DNA of 64,000 nt, from positions 24,177,206 through 24,241,205 of the forward strand of contig OZ038459.1 in assembly GCA_964036195.1 (NCBI GenBank), given 5' to 3'. How positions within the stretch are numbered: the first letter of the stretch is position 1; the number at the start of each line of letters is the position of its first letter. Positions 53,001 through 63,779 of the stretch are shown one piece after another. A model generated the notes under the pieces. The model was not told where the DNA came from. It saw only the letters and a list, made by a program, of their open reading frames with translations, and searched no databases. The translations under genes were made by a program, and so were the position numbers. This stretch comes from Sphaerolaimus hirsutus (taxonomy: Eukaryota > Nematoda > Chromadorea > Monhysterida > Sphaerolaimidae).

Positions 53001-55251
53001 GTGACTGTTGATTGAATAAAATCAAGACACGTTGAATAATGTCCGCGGGACAGAAAATGTGATTGAGTGCGTATGTATTTTATGTACCTATGTCTACTTA
53101 TATGAACTTATATATACATACATAAACAGTAAATAACATACAGTGCGGATGATGAAAATGTGCATGGTAGGAATTAAGTAAATACATGCGTTACGCAACG
53201 AGCGGTTCAGAGGTTTACATGCGTAAAAACAAATTTGCAGATCCTCTGAAAGTATTTTCGGACCAAAGAAAAGACAACAAACATTGAATAATTTGGCTTC
53301 GCGCAGCGAATCAACTACCATAATACCACCAAATCAATATTTCCACGCATACTAAAATACCATCTCTCCAAAAAACACACTTCAAAATAACTTCACAAAA
53401 AAATACCCCCCCCCCCCAAAAAAAAAAAAAAAACGACCCCCAAAACACACCTGTATGTATGTAAGTATGCTTTTTCATATCTGATTTCTGGTGAAACCTC
53501 TTGCCGCAGTATTCGCATGGATACGGTCTGGTGTCCGAATGAATCAACAAATGTGTGGACAATGTAGAACTACGTTTGAAAGTCTTGTCGCATTGATTGC
53601 ATCTGTGCATTGGGGGGGGGGTGTTGTTTAAGGGGGTGCTTAAGGGGGTGTTGTTTAAGGGGGTGCTTTAGGGGGTGCTTGAGGGTGCATGAAGCTGGTG
53701 AAAAGTGTTTACTGAATGTGGATTTTGCATGAGACAATGAATCGATGCCTTAGATGGGGTAGTATCAACCTATTTATTTGGCTGTATTTATGAGCCATGA
53801 AATGCTAGATGAATACAGGATAGATGGTGTCTCAGCCCACATTTAACAACCAAATCTCACAACAATTCACACAAAAAAAAATCCAAAAAAGCAAACAAAA
53901 AAAAAACTCCACCCACCTAAACAACCGATCATTAGCATGGGCGGAATTCTTATGCGCCGCCAGGGCATCAGCCCCCACAAAAGCCTTGGCGCACAAATCA
54001 CACACGTGCCGCGACGACATGTTCTCCGCCTGCTCGGCCACGTGCTGCAGTTGTCGCTGCGCGGCCGCGTCGCCTGCCGCATGCGCCCGCCTCACGTGCA
54101 CTTCCAGGCCGTGGCCGCTGCCGAAACTCTTGTTGCACGACAGACAGTGGTAGGCTTTGTTGCCGCCGCCGCCCGGAGTTCCTGCCGCCGTGCCGCAGCG
54201 CGACAAGCTTGAGATCGACGTGCCGTCGGACGAGTGCAGCGGCGCAGGGGAAGTTGTCGCTTGGTTGTGGTTGTGGCTGTTAGAGTCCGATTGGGAAGAT
54301 GTCGCCTCGGCGGAGGGTTGGACCGCCTGTGTGTGATGTATAATATCGATTTGTGTATTGAGATGCTTTCTTATGACAATTCCGTAAGTGGACAATTGAG
54401 ATGAAAAGTGGCGAATGATCAGAAAGTGTCAAGTGAAAAGTCAAGTCACGTGAAAAATCAAGTTAAGTGAAAAATAAACCTAAAAGTGTCAAGGATATTT
54501 CACCAGCTTACTAGTCATTTAAACACTCGATCACTCTTCTTGTCACTGGGCAGCTTGCCAGCCAGTGCCCTAAACAAACACAGACACAAAAACTCACAGT
54601 AGCCACGTGCAGCGGCTGTTGCAGTTCTGCCGCGCCGCCACCCGCACCCAAGCCCAAGCCGATGCCCATCCAGTTGCCCTGCGCCGCCGGCCTGTTCGCG
54701 TTGACCAGCGCCAGCGCGTTGGCCCTGCTGCCGTGGTGCATCGCCGCCGCCAGCATCATGCGGTGCCACGCGTCGCCGCCGCCCCCCTGGCACGTTGCCA
54801 ACAGGGCGGCCGCTTTTGACTGCCCGTTGAGGGGGCTGGCTGTTTGGTTGCTTTGATGCATCGCCGCCTGTGGGGGGGGGGTTGGGAGTTTTGGGTGAGG
54901 CTTCTAGCATTTTCCAAGGTGTTATTATCGTAAAACAGAACACTTGGATATTCGAGAAACTTTCGTTCAAGCTTTCTTCATTTCATAAATTTCATAGCTT
55001 TTCATAAACTCAAATTTATTCATAACAAAAAAATACTACACAAACTCCCCCAAAAAACAGCTCAATACTAAACCACCCAAAAATCACCTGCACTGCAGCA
55101 GTGGCGGCGGCCAATCGCTGCTGCATGGCGAGCATCTGCAGCACGGTCAAGTTGCCGGTGCCCGACGGCGGGTTGCCCGAGCCCGACTGCACGTTGTCGC
55201 CCGACTGCGGCCGCACCGCCGACGCCAGCGGCGAGTCGTCGCGCAGTGATG
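43973..55251 (-). CDS. Gfi1/Senseless-family C2H2 zinc-finger transcription factor, 5' partial
   Basis: Seven exons join in frame for 468 residues plus stop. Gfi1/Senseless/PAG-3 proteins are nuclear repressors that bind AATC-containing sites and act in neural and sensory or blood cell fates. Six C2H2 fingers are present, starting YHCLSC, HVCDLC, FRCNQC, YPCEYC, HKCAVC and FQCDLC. Fingers 3-6 nearly match vertebrate Gfi1 ([54 protein letters not shown]). The region before the fingers is Gln/Ala/Gly-rich. After finger 6 there is an unusual ~80-residue tail ending [11 protein letters not shown]. The first exon here begins mid-codon, so the start, and any SNAG-like N-terminus, lies upstream and was not found. 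Confidence 0.93.
44099..44270 (-). mobile_element. Family A element supplying a splice acceptor
   Basis: On the - strand it runs from GGTGCCACTCCCAGACCCTG to GGGTCTGGGAGTGCCCCCAG, and its final CAG is the acceptor of the Gfi-like terminal exon. The start GTGCC is not used as a donor: no open exon lies beside it, so the intron is longer than the element. Confidence 0.85.
44551..44753. mobile_element. CGAAATACCCC-type element
   Basis: TTCCGTTTTTCCTCGAAATA at the left and GTATTTCGAAGAAATACGGT at the right, with C-runs inside. Confidence 0.7.
44805..45117. mobile_element. CGAAATACCCC-type element
   Basis: TACCGTATTTGCTCGAAAGA at the left and TATATCGAGGAAATACGGTA at the right. Lies in the last Gfi-like intron. 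Confidence 0.8.
45150..45265 (-). CDS. Gfi-like exon after the fingers
   Basis: Reads [20 protein letters not shown], then [19 protein letters not shown]. Acceptor ATTCCAG, donor GTGAGG, and phases match both neighbours. It extends the protein well past finger 6, unlike vertebrate Gfi1. Confidence 0.85.
45593..45763 (-). CDS. Gfi-like exon with fingers 5 and 6
   Basis: [20 protein letters not shown] and [20 protein letters not shown] then [10 protein letters not shown]. Almost identical to Gfi1 fingers 5-6. Acceptor ATTTCCCAG, donor GTGAGT. Confidence 0.97.
45944..46050. mobile_element. Short diverged family A element
   Basis: CAGCCCCGCACCCGGTAAAA at the left and ATTTTACAGATTGCGGATC at the right. 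Lies in the 7.7-kb Gfi-like intron. Confidence 0.5.
46490..47160. repeat. Family F-like repeat block
   Basis: Contains AGTCTACATGCATACTGGG, GATAGCTAGGTAATTTGCGG, ATAAAACACATGAACTAGTG and AAAAGTAGCGACTTTGGG words that recur at 3590-3770, 13300-13620 and 63780-64000. A GC-rich unique stretch follows at 47165-47460 with no supported gene. Confidence 0.5.
47629..47998. mobile_element. CGAAATACCCC-type element, complete
   Basis: TACCGTATTTCCTCGAATTA at the left and TATTTCGAGGAAATACGGTA at the right. Interior GTCGAAAGATGCAAG resembles 43276-43694. Confidence 0.85.
48648..49122. mobile_element. MITE with CACACTAGTTTACT ends carrying a GCGCCA cluster
   Basis: GCTACACACACTAGTTTACT and the inverse TAAACTAGTGTGTGCAGC bound it. 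The middle (48816-49056) is a dense array of GGCGCTAGCGCCAA and GCGCCATGGCGC palindromes. Confidence 0.8.
49516..49697. mobile_element. Short element with TACCGTATTTCTTCTA ends
   Basis: TACCGTATTTCTTCTAATTG at the left and TATTAGAAGAAATACGGTA at the right. The interior repeats GCCGTTCTAT. Complete member of the family at 6789 and 8197. Confidence 0.8.
49940..50045. mobile_element. CGAAATACCCC-type element, right part
   Basis: GGGTATTTCGAGGGGGGTTA, repeated TTAATTCGAGGGG units and the end GAGATAATACGGTA. Confidence 0.55.
51484..51513. repeat. GAGTC microsatellite
   Basis: Five tandem copies of CGAGT. Related GGTCGAGTCGAG and CGGGTCGGGTC tracts are at 47240-47275 and 57715-57773. Confidence 0.85.
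52372..52470. repeat. (GGCGCCAACGCCAA)-type 6-bp microsatellite
   Basis: About fifteen tandem GCCAAC/GCCAGC hexamers. They make long but meaningless Arg-Gln and Ala-Asn frames. Confidence 0.95.
52500..52652. promoter_or_regulatory. Candidate intronic enhancer of the Gfi-like gene
   Basis: Within 153 bases lie two TAATCC words (52505, 52522; K50 homeodomain type), an exact POU octamer ATGCAAAT (52565-52572), TAAATCACTG (52613-52622; Gfi1 core consensus) and the palindrome GCCGCGCGGC (52643-52652). It sits about 800 bases from the exon with fingers 3-4. Binding is inferred from motif identity only. Confidence 0.35.
52746..52925. mobile_element. Family A element
   Basis: GCACTCCCAGACCCTGTAAA at the left, a diverged right end TTTTTTAGGACTTTCTACAC, and paired inner arms around GAAACCAGGGGAAGCC. 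Confidence 0.8.
53451..53602 (-). CDS. Gfi-like exon with fingers 3 and 4
   Basis: [40 protein letters not shown] and [11 protein letters not shown]. Nearly identical to vertebrate Gfi1 fingers 3-4. Acceptor AATGCACAG, donor GTGTGT. Confidence 0.97.
53917..54326 (-). CDS. Gfi-like exon with fingers 1 and 2
   Basis: Begins [18 protein letters not shown], with finger 1 [20 protein letters not shown] and finger 2 [21 protein letters not shown] Gln/Ala linker of ~24 residues separates them, much longer than in vertebrate Gfi1. Acceptor CACACACAG, donor GTGGGT. Confidence 0.93.
54598..54867 (-). CDS. Gfi-like exon, low-complexity region
   Basis: [36 protein letters not shown], then Gly/Ala-rich [18 protein letters not shown]. 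Exactly 90 codons; acceptor CCCCACAG, donor GTGAGT. Probably an unstructured regulatory region. Confidence 0.85.
55088..55251 (-). CDS. Gfi-like exon, first one found
   Basis: [20 protein letters not shown], then [21 protein letters not shown]. It starts with two bases of a split codon after acceptor AACCCGCAG, so another exon precedes it. Donor GTGATT. Confidence 0.8.
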
Positions 55252-57558
55252 CTGCGGGTTTGTATTTGTGTGAGTGTCGGGCTATTTAAAGTGAGGAAAA
55301 TCAAACAAACTGACAATTATTGTTGTTCTGCAGTTCCTGGTCGCATTTCGTCACTGGTGGTGCGGTGGGCGTTAGCAAACTTTCCACCGAAAATTGCGAC
55401 ATTTTTGTATTATACGATATTTTCTCTGTGTAGAAATGAGACACTCAATCTGCGTATAATATTTTATTACAAAATTAATCAATCTAAATCATCAAAAAAT
55501 ATTTCCACTTCAAAATGCGAAAGCGTGTAAATAAAATCGAGACAGAATGAGGAGTCAGTTGCGCATGAGATTCTTCCATGCGAATGTATAAATATTTCAT
55601 GCAAGCGGAGTAGACTCCGCCCACTATCCCAGTGCACAAATCTGTGCGCGGCGCGGCACAAATCTCCACCGCCCATCGCTACCGTAAACGTGAAAACCTT
55701 CTGAAACTGCCAACATCCCTCGAAAATGCACAAAAAACACTATCTATCTGCCCCAATCAGTAGCCAAAAAATCACACTCTGAAACCAACTTTCAAGCACA
55801 GGTAAAAAAGTCGAACTTTTCGAAAATCCGAAATCAGAAAAGTGCGACGCGTCAAGGCGGCACGATGCCGCGCGGCCGTGTGAGCGCCGCCACAGGTGTG
55901 CCGCTTATCAGCCGCGCGGCAAACTAACAGCTATTTAAGTGCGTTTAACGTTGGTACGTTTGCGTGTGCAAAAACGGCTGTGCAAAATCATAACTGGGTT
56001 GATTGAGAACCTTTTGAAGGCTGGAATGAGGACAAACGCAGCTTCATGAGCTGAAAAATCGTCGCAGCGTGGTTATGATCATGTAAATTCCTTTTTGCAT
56101 GTGCAAACACAAGCTCGTGTACACACCAAATGCGGCGGCGGCTTTTGCCGCGTGTATTCTAGAAAAAAAGTCGCCGCGCCAGCGTGATTGCTCTCAGGTT
56201 TGATGGGGCGCGCACTAAAATGGGTCGCATTGTTTGTAGGCACATAACTGGGCGAGTAAATCTTGGCATCCGGTGTAATGCCGTGCCGCGCGGCCGAAAC
56301 TCAAGTCGACTTTGCGCCGCGCGAACTCATGTATTTAAGTATTTCTACTCCATTTTGCCGCGCGGCCCTGTCGCACCGGGCAACAAGTATTGCGTATCAA
56401 AACGTTTTGAAGCATCGCCCCGCCGGCCGCTGGCACACAATCACATTGAAATGCGCCGCGCCTGGCACTTTGATGCAGTTGAGAGCTCGATCATAAGTGC
56501 CCCGGCGAGGGTTTGCATTGGAGTGTGTAAAAATGGATTTGCAAAATCAAAACCGTCTAGTCCGAACTGTTTGTCGAATGCTGACAATTATAAAAATTAT
56601 TCATACAAAGCAGTAGCTTACTGACTGATTAGCTCGCAGACAAATGTGAACACAACTTTCCAGACAGTTACAATTCTGCACAATCGCTTTTGCACACGCA
56701 AACCTGGCACCGCTCCAAGCTCGATCATAATTCATGCGCACTGGCGCGTCCGCCTGCCACAGGTGCATTTGCCAGATTAGCGCCGCTATAGAGCACAAAC
56801 CCGGTTTAATACGGATAATTGACTTTGCACATAAGCCAGGGCACAATGGACCCTACCCCCCATTCACGCAGTCAATTATCACATAATCAGTGCCTATATT
56901 TGCTGTATATATTGAGTGGAATTGCGGCAGGGAGGTACTGTAGTTTTGGTGCCTTTGAAGCCAAATTGAATGGCATTCGACAAGCGCTGAATTAAATGAG
57001 GCGGAAAATATTTGCTGCGATGGTAACTGGACTAAATAGACGATTTGCTATCATTTTTAAGCAATTCCGTTCAATAAATCGCGAGATTTTGTCCACAAAT
57101 ACGGTAAAAAAACCATTTCTTTTGGAATTTTCGGCCATTCTCAATCGGCAGCACGGTAATGGTAGTAATCCGAAAGCGAAAGTGCGACTACACAACCATA
57201 TAGTCGCTTGGTTACATCTACGCAATTTCAATCGAGCCTCGCAGCGCGGCGCAACGAGCAACGGGTAGCGTTGGAAACACGACCCGGGTCGCATCTACCC
57301 GACCCGAATCAAAAGTGGGATAAAAAGACTCATGCAAAATAAGCGTTTTATTTTTTCACTATTTACATGTGAATCTACAGAAATGCAGGAACCTAAATAG
57401 GTACCTACGTGTCCTGCATAACAAGGGCCAAAAAAAGTCCTGCATAAAAGTTAAGAGAAAAGTAAGTTTATTAGTGAAAAATTGACAATTAACTTTTCTT
57501 TAAACTTCTCACTTCCAAATTGTTTTTTAATGCTCTACTTGTTGCGGAATCAGCAACA

Positions 57559-57682
57559 GCCCCGCACCCTGTAAAATGTCATGTAAAAAAATTTCATAGA
57601 AATTGGTAAAAAAATTATCCAAAAAATTACATAAATTTTTTCACATTTTACAGGATCTTGCAGGGTGCAGGACTAGTCACAA
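57559..57682. mobile_element. Family A element, CCGCACCC subfamily
   Basis: CAGCCCCGCACCCTGTAAAA at the left and TCTTGCAGGGTGCAGGACTA at the right. Confidence 0.7.
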
Positions 57683-57714
57683 GTTTCTGAGCCAACTGAC
57701 CCGGACAGGGATCC

Positions 57715-57773
57715 CGGTCTCATGCCGGGTCATGCCGGGTCGGGTCATGCCGGGTCGGGTCGGGTCGGGTCGC
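57715..57773. repeat. GGGTC(ATGCC) tandem tract
   Basis: GGTCTCATGCCGGGTCATGC runs into repeated CGGGT units. Confidence 0.85.
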
Positions 57774-60290
57774 ACTTCTGCCCACGGCTAGGCGGCGGGC
57801 CGACTGAGGGCACCTTTTGATTTGGCCTGAAAGCTGGCTGATTGCTCGCCCGGCTGGCAGGTGCTTCCAAAGCAATCCCATCAAATTGCAAAAGCACACC
57901 CCCCTGCCTCTCTTGCTTACGGCTCCAGGGCGCATGGGCGGAAAATTTACACACACAGGGGAGAGTACCTATGGAAGTAGTGGTGGGAAAATGTGAATGG
58001 ATATTGAGGGTAAATATATACCCCCATTGAGGGTGAATATTCTGTTGTGAGGGTGAATCTTATGTCTGCAGGGTAGATTCATACCAAAGGTAAATGCACA
58101 AGTAGCAAGGGTAAATTAATTAGCAGGGTAAAAACACCACGAAGGTAAAAGAGCATTCTCCCGATATTTCACTGAGAAAGTAAGGGAATGAGGCATTCAG
58201 CTAATAAATTTGATCGGTTATGTGGGCGCGGGCTGATTTTTGGCGATACATCATGAAACTGCGAAGTTCAATGTGTTTCTGTAAATAGATAATTTCTGTA
58301 GCTGCCAAAATGAGAACAGCAGATTCTACCATTCATAATCATCTCTGTTAATTGGTTGGGATACTCGAAAATCGTGAACTAGTGTAACATGGAAAAAATG
58401 AAACAGTGTCTCCAACAGTCCACTGTCAATAACCTAACCACCGAAAAAAATCACCCAAAATCTATCACCAAAACATCTCATCTCACCAAAACCACTCAAA
58501 CTTTCCCGCCGCGGCGGCGGGGCGGCGCGACCGAATAGATTGCTTCTAGCCGCATGTGATACATGATAGCGCGGCAAATGCCGCCGCGCCGCCCTGGAGA
58601 GGGGCAATCAAATGTCGCCCCAATGCCCGTATACTCCAATGTGTATGGCCCACGTGTAGGGGGGGGGGGGGCTGCAGGTAAGCTTCGAGTGATTGCGACC
58701 CGCCCTTGCAATCAGACCCTATCGAAACCCGCTTGCGTAATGTGCTGGCGGGTACCCGAAAAACAATTATTAGGGCCATTGGACCCTCGGGTCGCGTTTT
58801 TCCTATAGAACCGGGTACCCGGTTCCCGAATTTGCAAATCGCTCGGCGGCTTTCAGCGGGGGGGGGGGGCTAAGCAAACGCAAACAAACCAATCGGATTG
58901 CTTGATAGCTTTGGAGATATACGATCTGTAAATGCAGGTGCCTTGAGGCTAGCGATTGAAATTGGCAATGTTTGATGTCGCGGCTACGGTCAGTTAAATT
59001 TGGATACAGATAGCTTAAAAACCATGGTGCAAAATTTTCCCAGCTCGACAGTTTTTCGGTGGCTGGCTGATTAGTTGTATCAGAAATTACATTCAAATAG
59101 CCCGATTCAATGTACGGTTTTCCTTGGCAGTGAACTGGGCAGCGTAAAATTCCAACATAAAATACCTATACACATTCTATCGGGCTGTCCTAAAAAAGTT
59201 CCCGGAAAATTAATCTCGCATATGAGTACCTTGGCGCCAGCGCCAATGGCGCCATGAAAATCCCTGGCGCTTTCCCCAGCGCCAATATCCACGAGTGGGT
59301 CCGATCGCTTACACAGTCACTTAAATATATACACTTAAATCCATACGCAACGTACAGGTAGATTTGCGGGATTTTCGCGCGGGAATCTCATGCAATTTGC
59401 CGACGGCGGGAAACGGTAGGATATTTGGATTTGGTATATTGAGGACCTTGAAAGAAAGAGTGAAATATGAGACAGATAGACACGAAATTAGCTGGCGCAC
59501 TGTTCAAAGAAAAATGTGGCGCTGGCTTGTATTTATTTCCTGGAAAGACGCGCTTCTGAAAACGACATGCCATTTTTGGCATTGCACTCACTTAGTGTCA
59601 ACTGGTTTCCATGTCAATTAGAATTTTAGTTGACGGGTTTTCAATTTGCATGTGCACATGCGGCAATGTCGTAAGTGGATTAATATAAGTATTTACACTT
59701 TGGCGTCTCAAGAAAGGAGCTTGGCGCCGAGCGCCAGAAAACAGCATTTTTTACTGGCGCCAGCCGCGGTCTCATCAACAAATTACAGAGCACCAGGAAC
59801 TGAAAAAAGCTTCACGCTTTGCATAGCGGCGGGGCGACAAAAGACAAGCTTCCCGAGAAATATCAAGTTACAAGAACAACCACTTAAGGTCACCAGATAA
59901 ATAAATATAAGGCAGCCTTCTGTCAAGCTCAAATAAAACGCATGTTCAAACATTTCTCAAGGACACACTGCACACCTGTTTCATGCACTTTCCCAGTAGT
60001 GGACATTGGACATTTATACATTTGGGTCACGCGGCGGCTTCACATCAAAGACATTTACAAACACGGAAACATGGAAACACGCCGTTTATCACATGCATGG
60101 ATCATGCATTTTCCAATGTCCATTTGGGGCAGATGCGCCGATCAAATTATGCCGCTAACGAGCAAATGACTATGTGAAAAATGAGAACGGCTGGCGCCCC
60201 ATAAACTGCCCATAGTATATTATAACTACAATACTCGAGTGTGTTCACATGCACAGAGGCCGTAAATTGGCTATGAAAGGGCAGGTGAAA

Positions 60291-60521
60291 TGGGCCCCCA
60301 CACACTGGATGTCAACTGAATTCGTGTCAACTAAATGTCAACTGAATTTAAGTGATACTGTGATTTCAACTTATCTATCTGATAGAGCATAGTTAATTTT
60401 ACATCATGACACTTCATTTTCATTGTTCCTGTTAAGTGTGATGCTTTTTACAAACTTCTTCTTTTATTCAATTGACACTGAGTTGACGGAATTTGAGATG
60501 TCAACTAGTTTGTGTGGGCCC
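60291..60521. mobile_element. MITE with CACACACTGGATGTCAACTG ends
   Basis: GGGCCCCCACACACTGGATG at the left and ATGTCAACTAGTTTGTGTGG at the right. The inside matches 18667-18883 and 19352-19577. Confidence 0.78.
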
Positions 60522-61518
60522 ATTGGTGCCGCGCGGCTAATATCAAAGCTGCGTTCTAGATGACAATAAAGTGAACTCGTTTTACGACCGCGCACCGCAG
60601 TGCGATTGAACTTTCGAGTGCAATTTGATTCAAATCGCTACTTGTTGACGACTTGGGATTTCGTACCCGGGTACCCGTAACTTGTTGCGTTGCACGATTC
60701 ATGTAGGATAGCGGTTCTGGGGCTTATCACACGAGTGAAAGCGACAAATAATAGTGGATAGTGAGAGGCATTAGCGTTAAATCTGTAAAGTAATTGTTCA
60801 ACGTCACTTAACACTTATAAATTGTCCATTTGCGGAATCGGAGTTGGCAGATTCACAATTTCTGATCCAATTGCTAAATACAATGAATATCGTTCAATCA
60901 AATAAATCGGGCTGCCCGAAAAAATACTATCAGGCCGAACAAATTCATATCACTGTACCACTTTATCCATGTCAATGAAGCACTTCATATCACTAGACTA
61001 AGCTCATATCACTCCAAATCTAATCATTAAGCCAAAGCTAAAGCATGCATGCAAACATGGCACATGCACATGCATGCACATGCAATCCATTGGTGCCGCG
61101 CGGCGCAATTCCACTGCATGCATGCGCATCTCAGTCTGGTCGCCTCTAAATATTGAATAGTTGACAAGCGCGCATCGCCGATTAGGCCGGCACCTCGTTT
61201 TACAAGGTCGCGTCGCCGGGCACCCGAAATGAACCAATGCGTGACCACATGTTGCGAAGGGATTGGGGATGGAATGGCGCCATGGCGCTAATGGCGCTGG
61301 CGCCAAACACGGAATAGAGTCTGGGGTGGATTTCGTTGACGCTTAGCGCTGTATGCTGATAGGATTGCATGCTAGTTACCGTATACAAAAAGTTACCGTA
61401 TTTTTATGAATTATATCACTTTATAATCTGACAATGTAATGTCATGAGAAAATTTATATTTTCAGATGTGCTATGGTAGATTTCATCGCATAGTGTGAGG
61501 TCAGTTGGCTATTTTTAT

Positions 61519-61617
61519 TTACCCGATTTCCTAGAAATACACCCATTGGGGTTCATTCTTTCTTTGTGCACATTTTGAGGGTATTTCGAGGGTGGAGTAT
61601 TTCGAAGAAATACGGTA
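61519..61617. mobile_element. Short CGAAATACCCC-type element
   Basis: TACCCGATTTCCTAGAAATA at the left and TATTTCGAAGAAATACGGTA at the right. Confidence 0.75.
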
Positions 61618-63124
61618 TCAAGTAGGAAACTTTTGCAAGTACATGTACTACCCCGCCTCTCGTGCTCATGGGCATGGCGCCAAAAACATAAGCGTCAAAA
61701 TTCATGGCGCCATGACAATCACTATGCAAAGCTATGACATCCGATTTGTAGATTGATTATGAACGCGTGCATGATCGCATTTCGTGCTATTTTGCCGGAT
61801 TGCCATCAACACATTCAACACAATTTTGCTGAATGGTCATTTCTGGTCAAGTGTGAAAATGGGTCAAGTTGAAACAGTTGTCAAGTGGATTTGCGGGTTT
61901 TAATTGTCAATTGTCAACGTTGAGTGTTTGCACTTGATAATTGTTGATGTGCACTTTATGTGGCGGCGCGTGATGCGCTGATGCTGACAGCTTATCACAT
62001 GAACGCCGTTTCAGAAGGACATATTTCTGCAGATAAATATGCAGATTTGGGGTTGGGGGGGGGGGTGATGTGGACACATTGCCCGATGGAAGTTTTCCGA
62101 TGTCTTTTACTTTGTGCCAAAAATATACTTCCTGAATACACTAAAAATGAATAAATAATTCAATATAAGTGGCAAGTCGATATAACATATGTTTTGCTCA
62201 TTTTTCATCCTTGAAGCCATTTGAACACACCGAGTTTTTTTACTCAGCGTTCAACAGCAGTTACCGAACACCTAATTCCAGTTAACTCAAATCACATTCA
62301 AAGTTGATTTGGCAGTTGACCAAATTTTTTTTCCTGTCAGCAAATTAGTGTGTGAAGCGTCACAGAAATTCGAAATAAACCCGACAAATCTGCCCAAACG
62401 GGTATCACTTTCGGGTATTAGTCACACGACATCCGATTGTGACCGAACGTCAATTTTAGTTAGCACCGCAGTAAATCTCATATTTATTGAGCACCACGCA
62501 TAAGAATTTATTGCCGCCCCTCCCCCCGCCCATCCGGCGTTAATTAATTCAAGCGATTGAAAGCAAAATGCGGAAATGTACTCAATTTTGGTTTCATTAC
62601 GCAGCGGGGGTGCCGAATTTTCGAATTTGAAAAACAATATTTGAGGAGTCGTGGAAATGATTTTGGGGATAATTGATGGGTGGGATATGATTTACATATT
62701 TTTATGGACACTTGGTAGTTGATTTTGGACTATAATTTCAGTTTAAATGTATTTTTGACGGGCAGAAACAGTGTGAAGTGGGGTGTGATTTTTAAAAAGC
62801 CACAAGACCGGGATATTCATCAGTGTAAATATGGTATTTGTACGATGAAAATATGCGCGTATAATAATGAGTGAATAAATTATCGACACTCACCACGAAT
62901 TTTAGAATACACAAATTCATTTGATATTCGTCAGTACGAAAAAGGGGCGGAAACGAATAAATACAAGTGCATCGAAAATACTGTAGATGTGTGTAGTTTG
63001 GTCATTCGAAAAATTGTGCACTATATCGACTGTGTCAGATACCGAAAGTGGACAAGTAACGAAAAATTTGGGTGGGGAGGCAAGTTGTAAGTGTTCAAAT
63101 GAGGGACAAGTCAACTTATGGAAA

Positions 63125-63295
63125 CAGTCCCGCACCCTATAAACCGTAAAATAAAGTGTCAAATGCCATAGAAAGAAAACATTTTATTGCTGAACTTTTG
63201 AGTTTTGCATGATGTTTGACTAGGTAATTTCTCTGACACTTTACTTGACATATGACACTTGACTTTACACTTTACAGGGTGTGTGATAGTTCACC
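63125..63295. mobile_element. Family A element, CCGCACCC subfamily
   Basis: CAGTCCCGCACCCTATAAAC at the left and CACTTTACAGGGTGTGTGAT at the right, with inner TGTCAAATGCCATAGAAAG. Confidence 0.65.
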
Positions 63296-63779
63296 AAATA
63301 CTTCACGATGCTTCACAAACCATGCAAATAATGCTGTGCTTGCTTATGAAATTGCCTTTAAATCATCAAACAATGTGAAAAAGCGTTTCATTTTAACTGA
63401 AATATCGTGAAGCGTGTGGAAGAGTCCTCACATAAGCTCCTTCACGTGGATCAAGCTCACTTTCACAGACTTCACGACTTAATTTTTTACCGTGCACGAC
63501 TTTCAGAACACCCCACCGCGCCAGCGGGCCGGGCACACAATCAGAATCGCATCTCGCGCATCCAAAGTCAAACCAAAGCGCTGCGAAGCTTGCAAATCAT
63601 TGCCGCGCCTAGCAATCAGACCGTCCGAGGCGAATAAAAGCGCCCTGGAAAAGGCGGGGTGCAAACGAGCGCCCAAACGGCAGCCATTTTGCAATTTGAA
63701 TGCACTCTTTTCGGCGCCCATTATATTTATGTTACTTGATGGATGCCGGACTTCCGGGTACCCGGTTTATGATACCGGG

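Larger units (their letters stand above)
55867..61104. repeat. Dispersed palindrome GCCGCGCGGC
   Basis: Exact copies lie at 55867, 55911, 56285, 56357, 60528 and 61095, plus one at 52643 within the Gfi-like gene. No copy was noticed in 1-52600. They are not inside any one repeat family, so they could be regulatory sites or a compositional feature. The block 55252-64000 shows no convincing exon. Confidence 0.6.

Noticed and set aside
55479..55733. - strand frame and a GC-box plus TATA-like stretch (about 55585-55640) as first exon and promoter of the Gfi-like gene
   Set aside because: No donor with the phase needed by the exon at 55088-55251, and the hydrophobic translation does not resemble a Gfi N-terminus.
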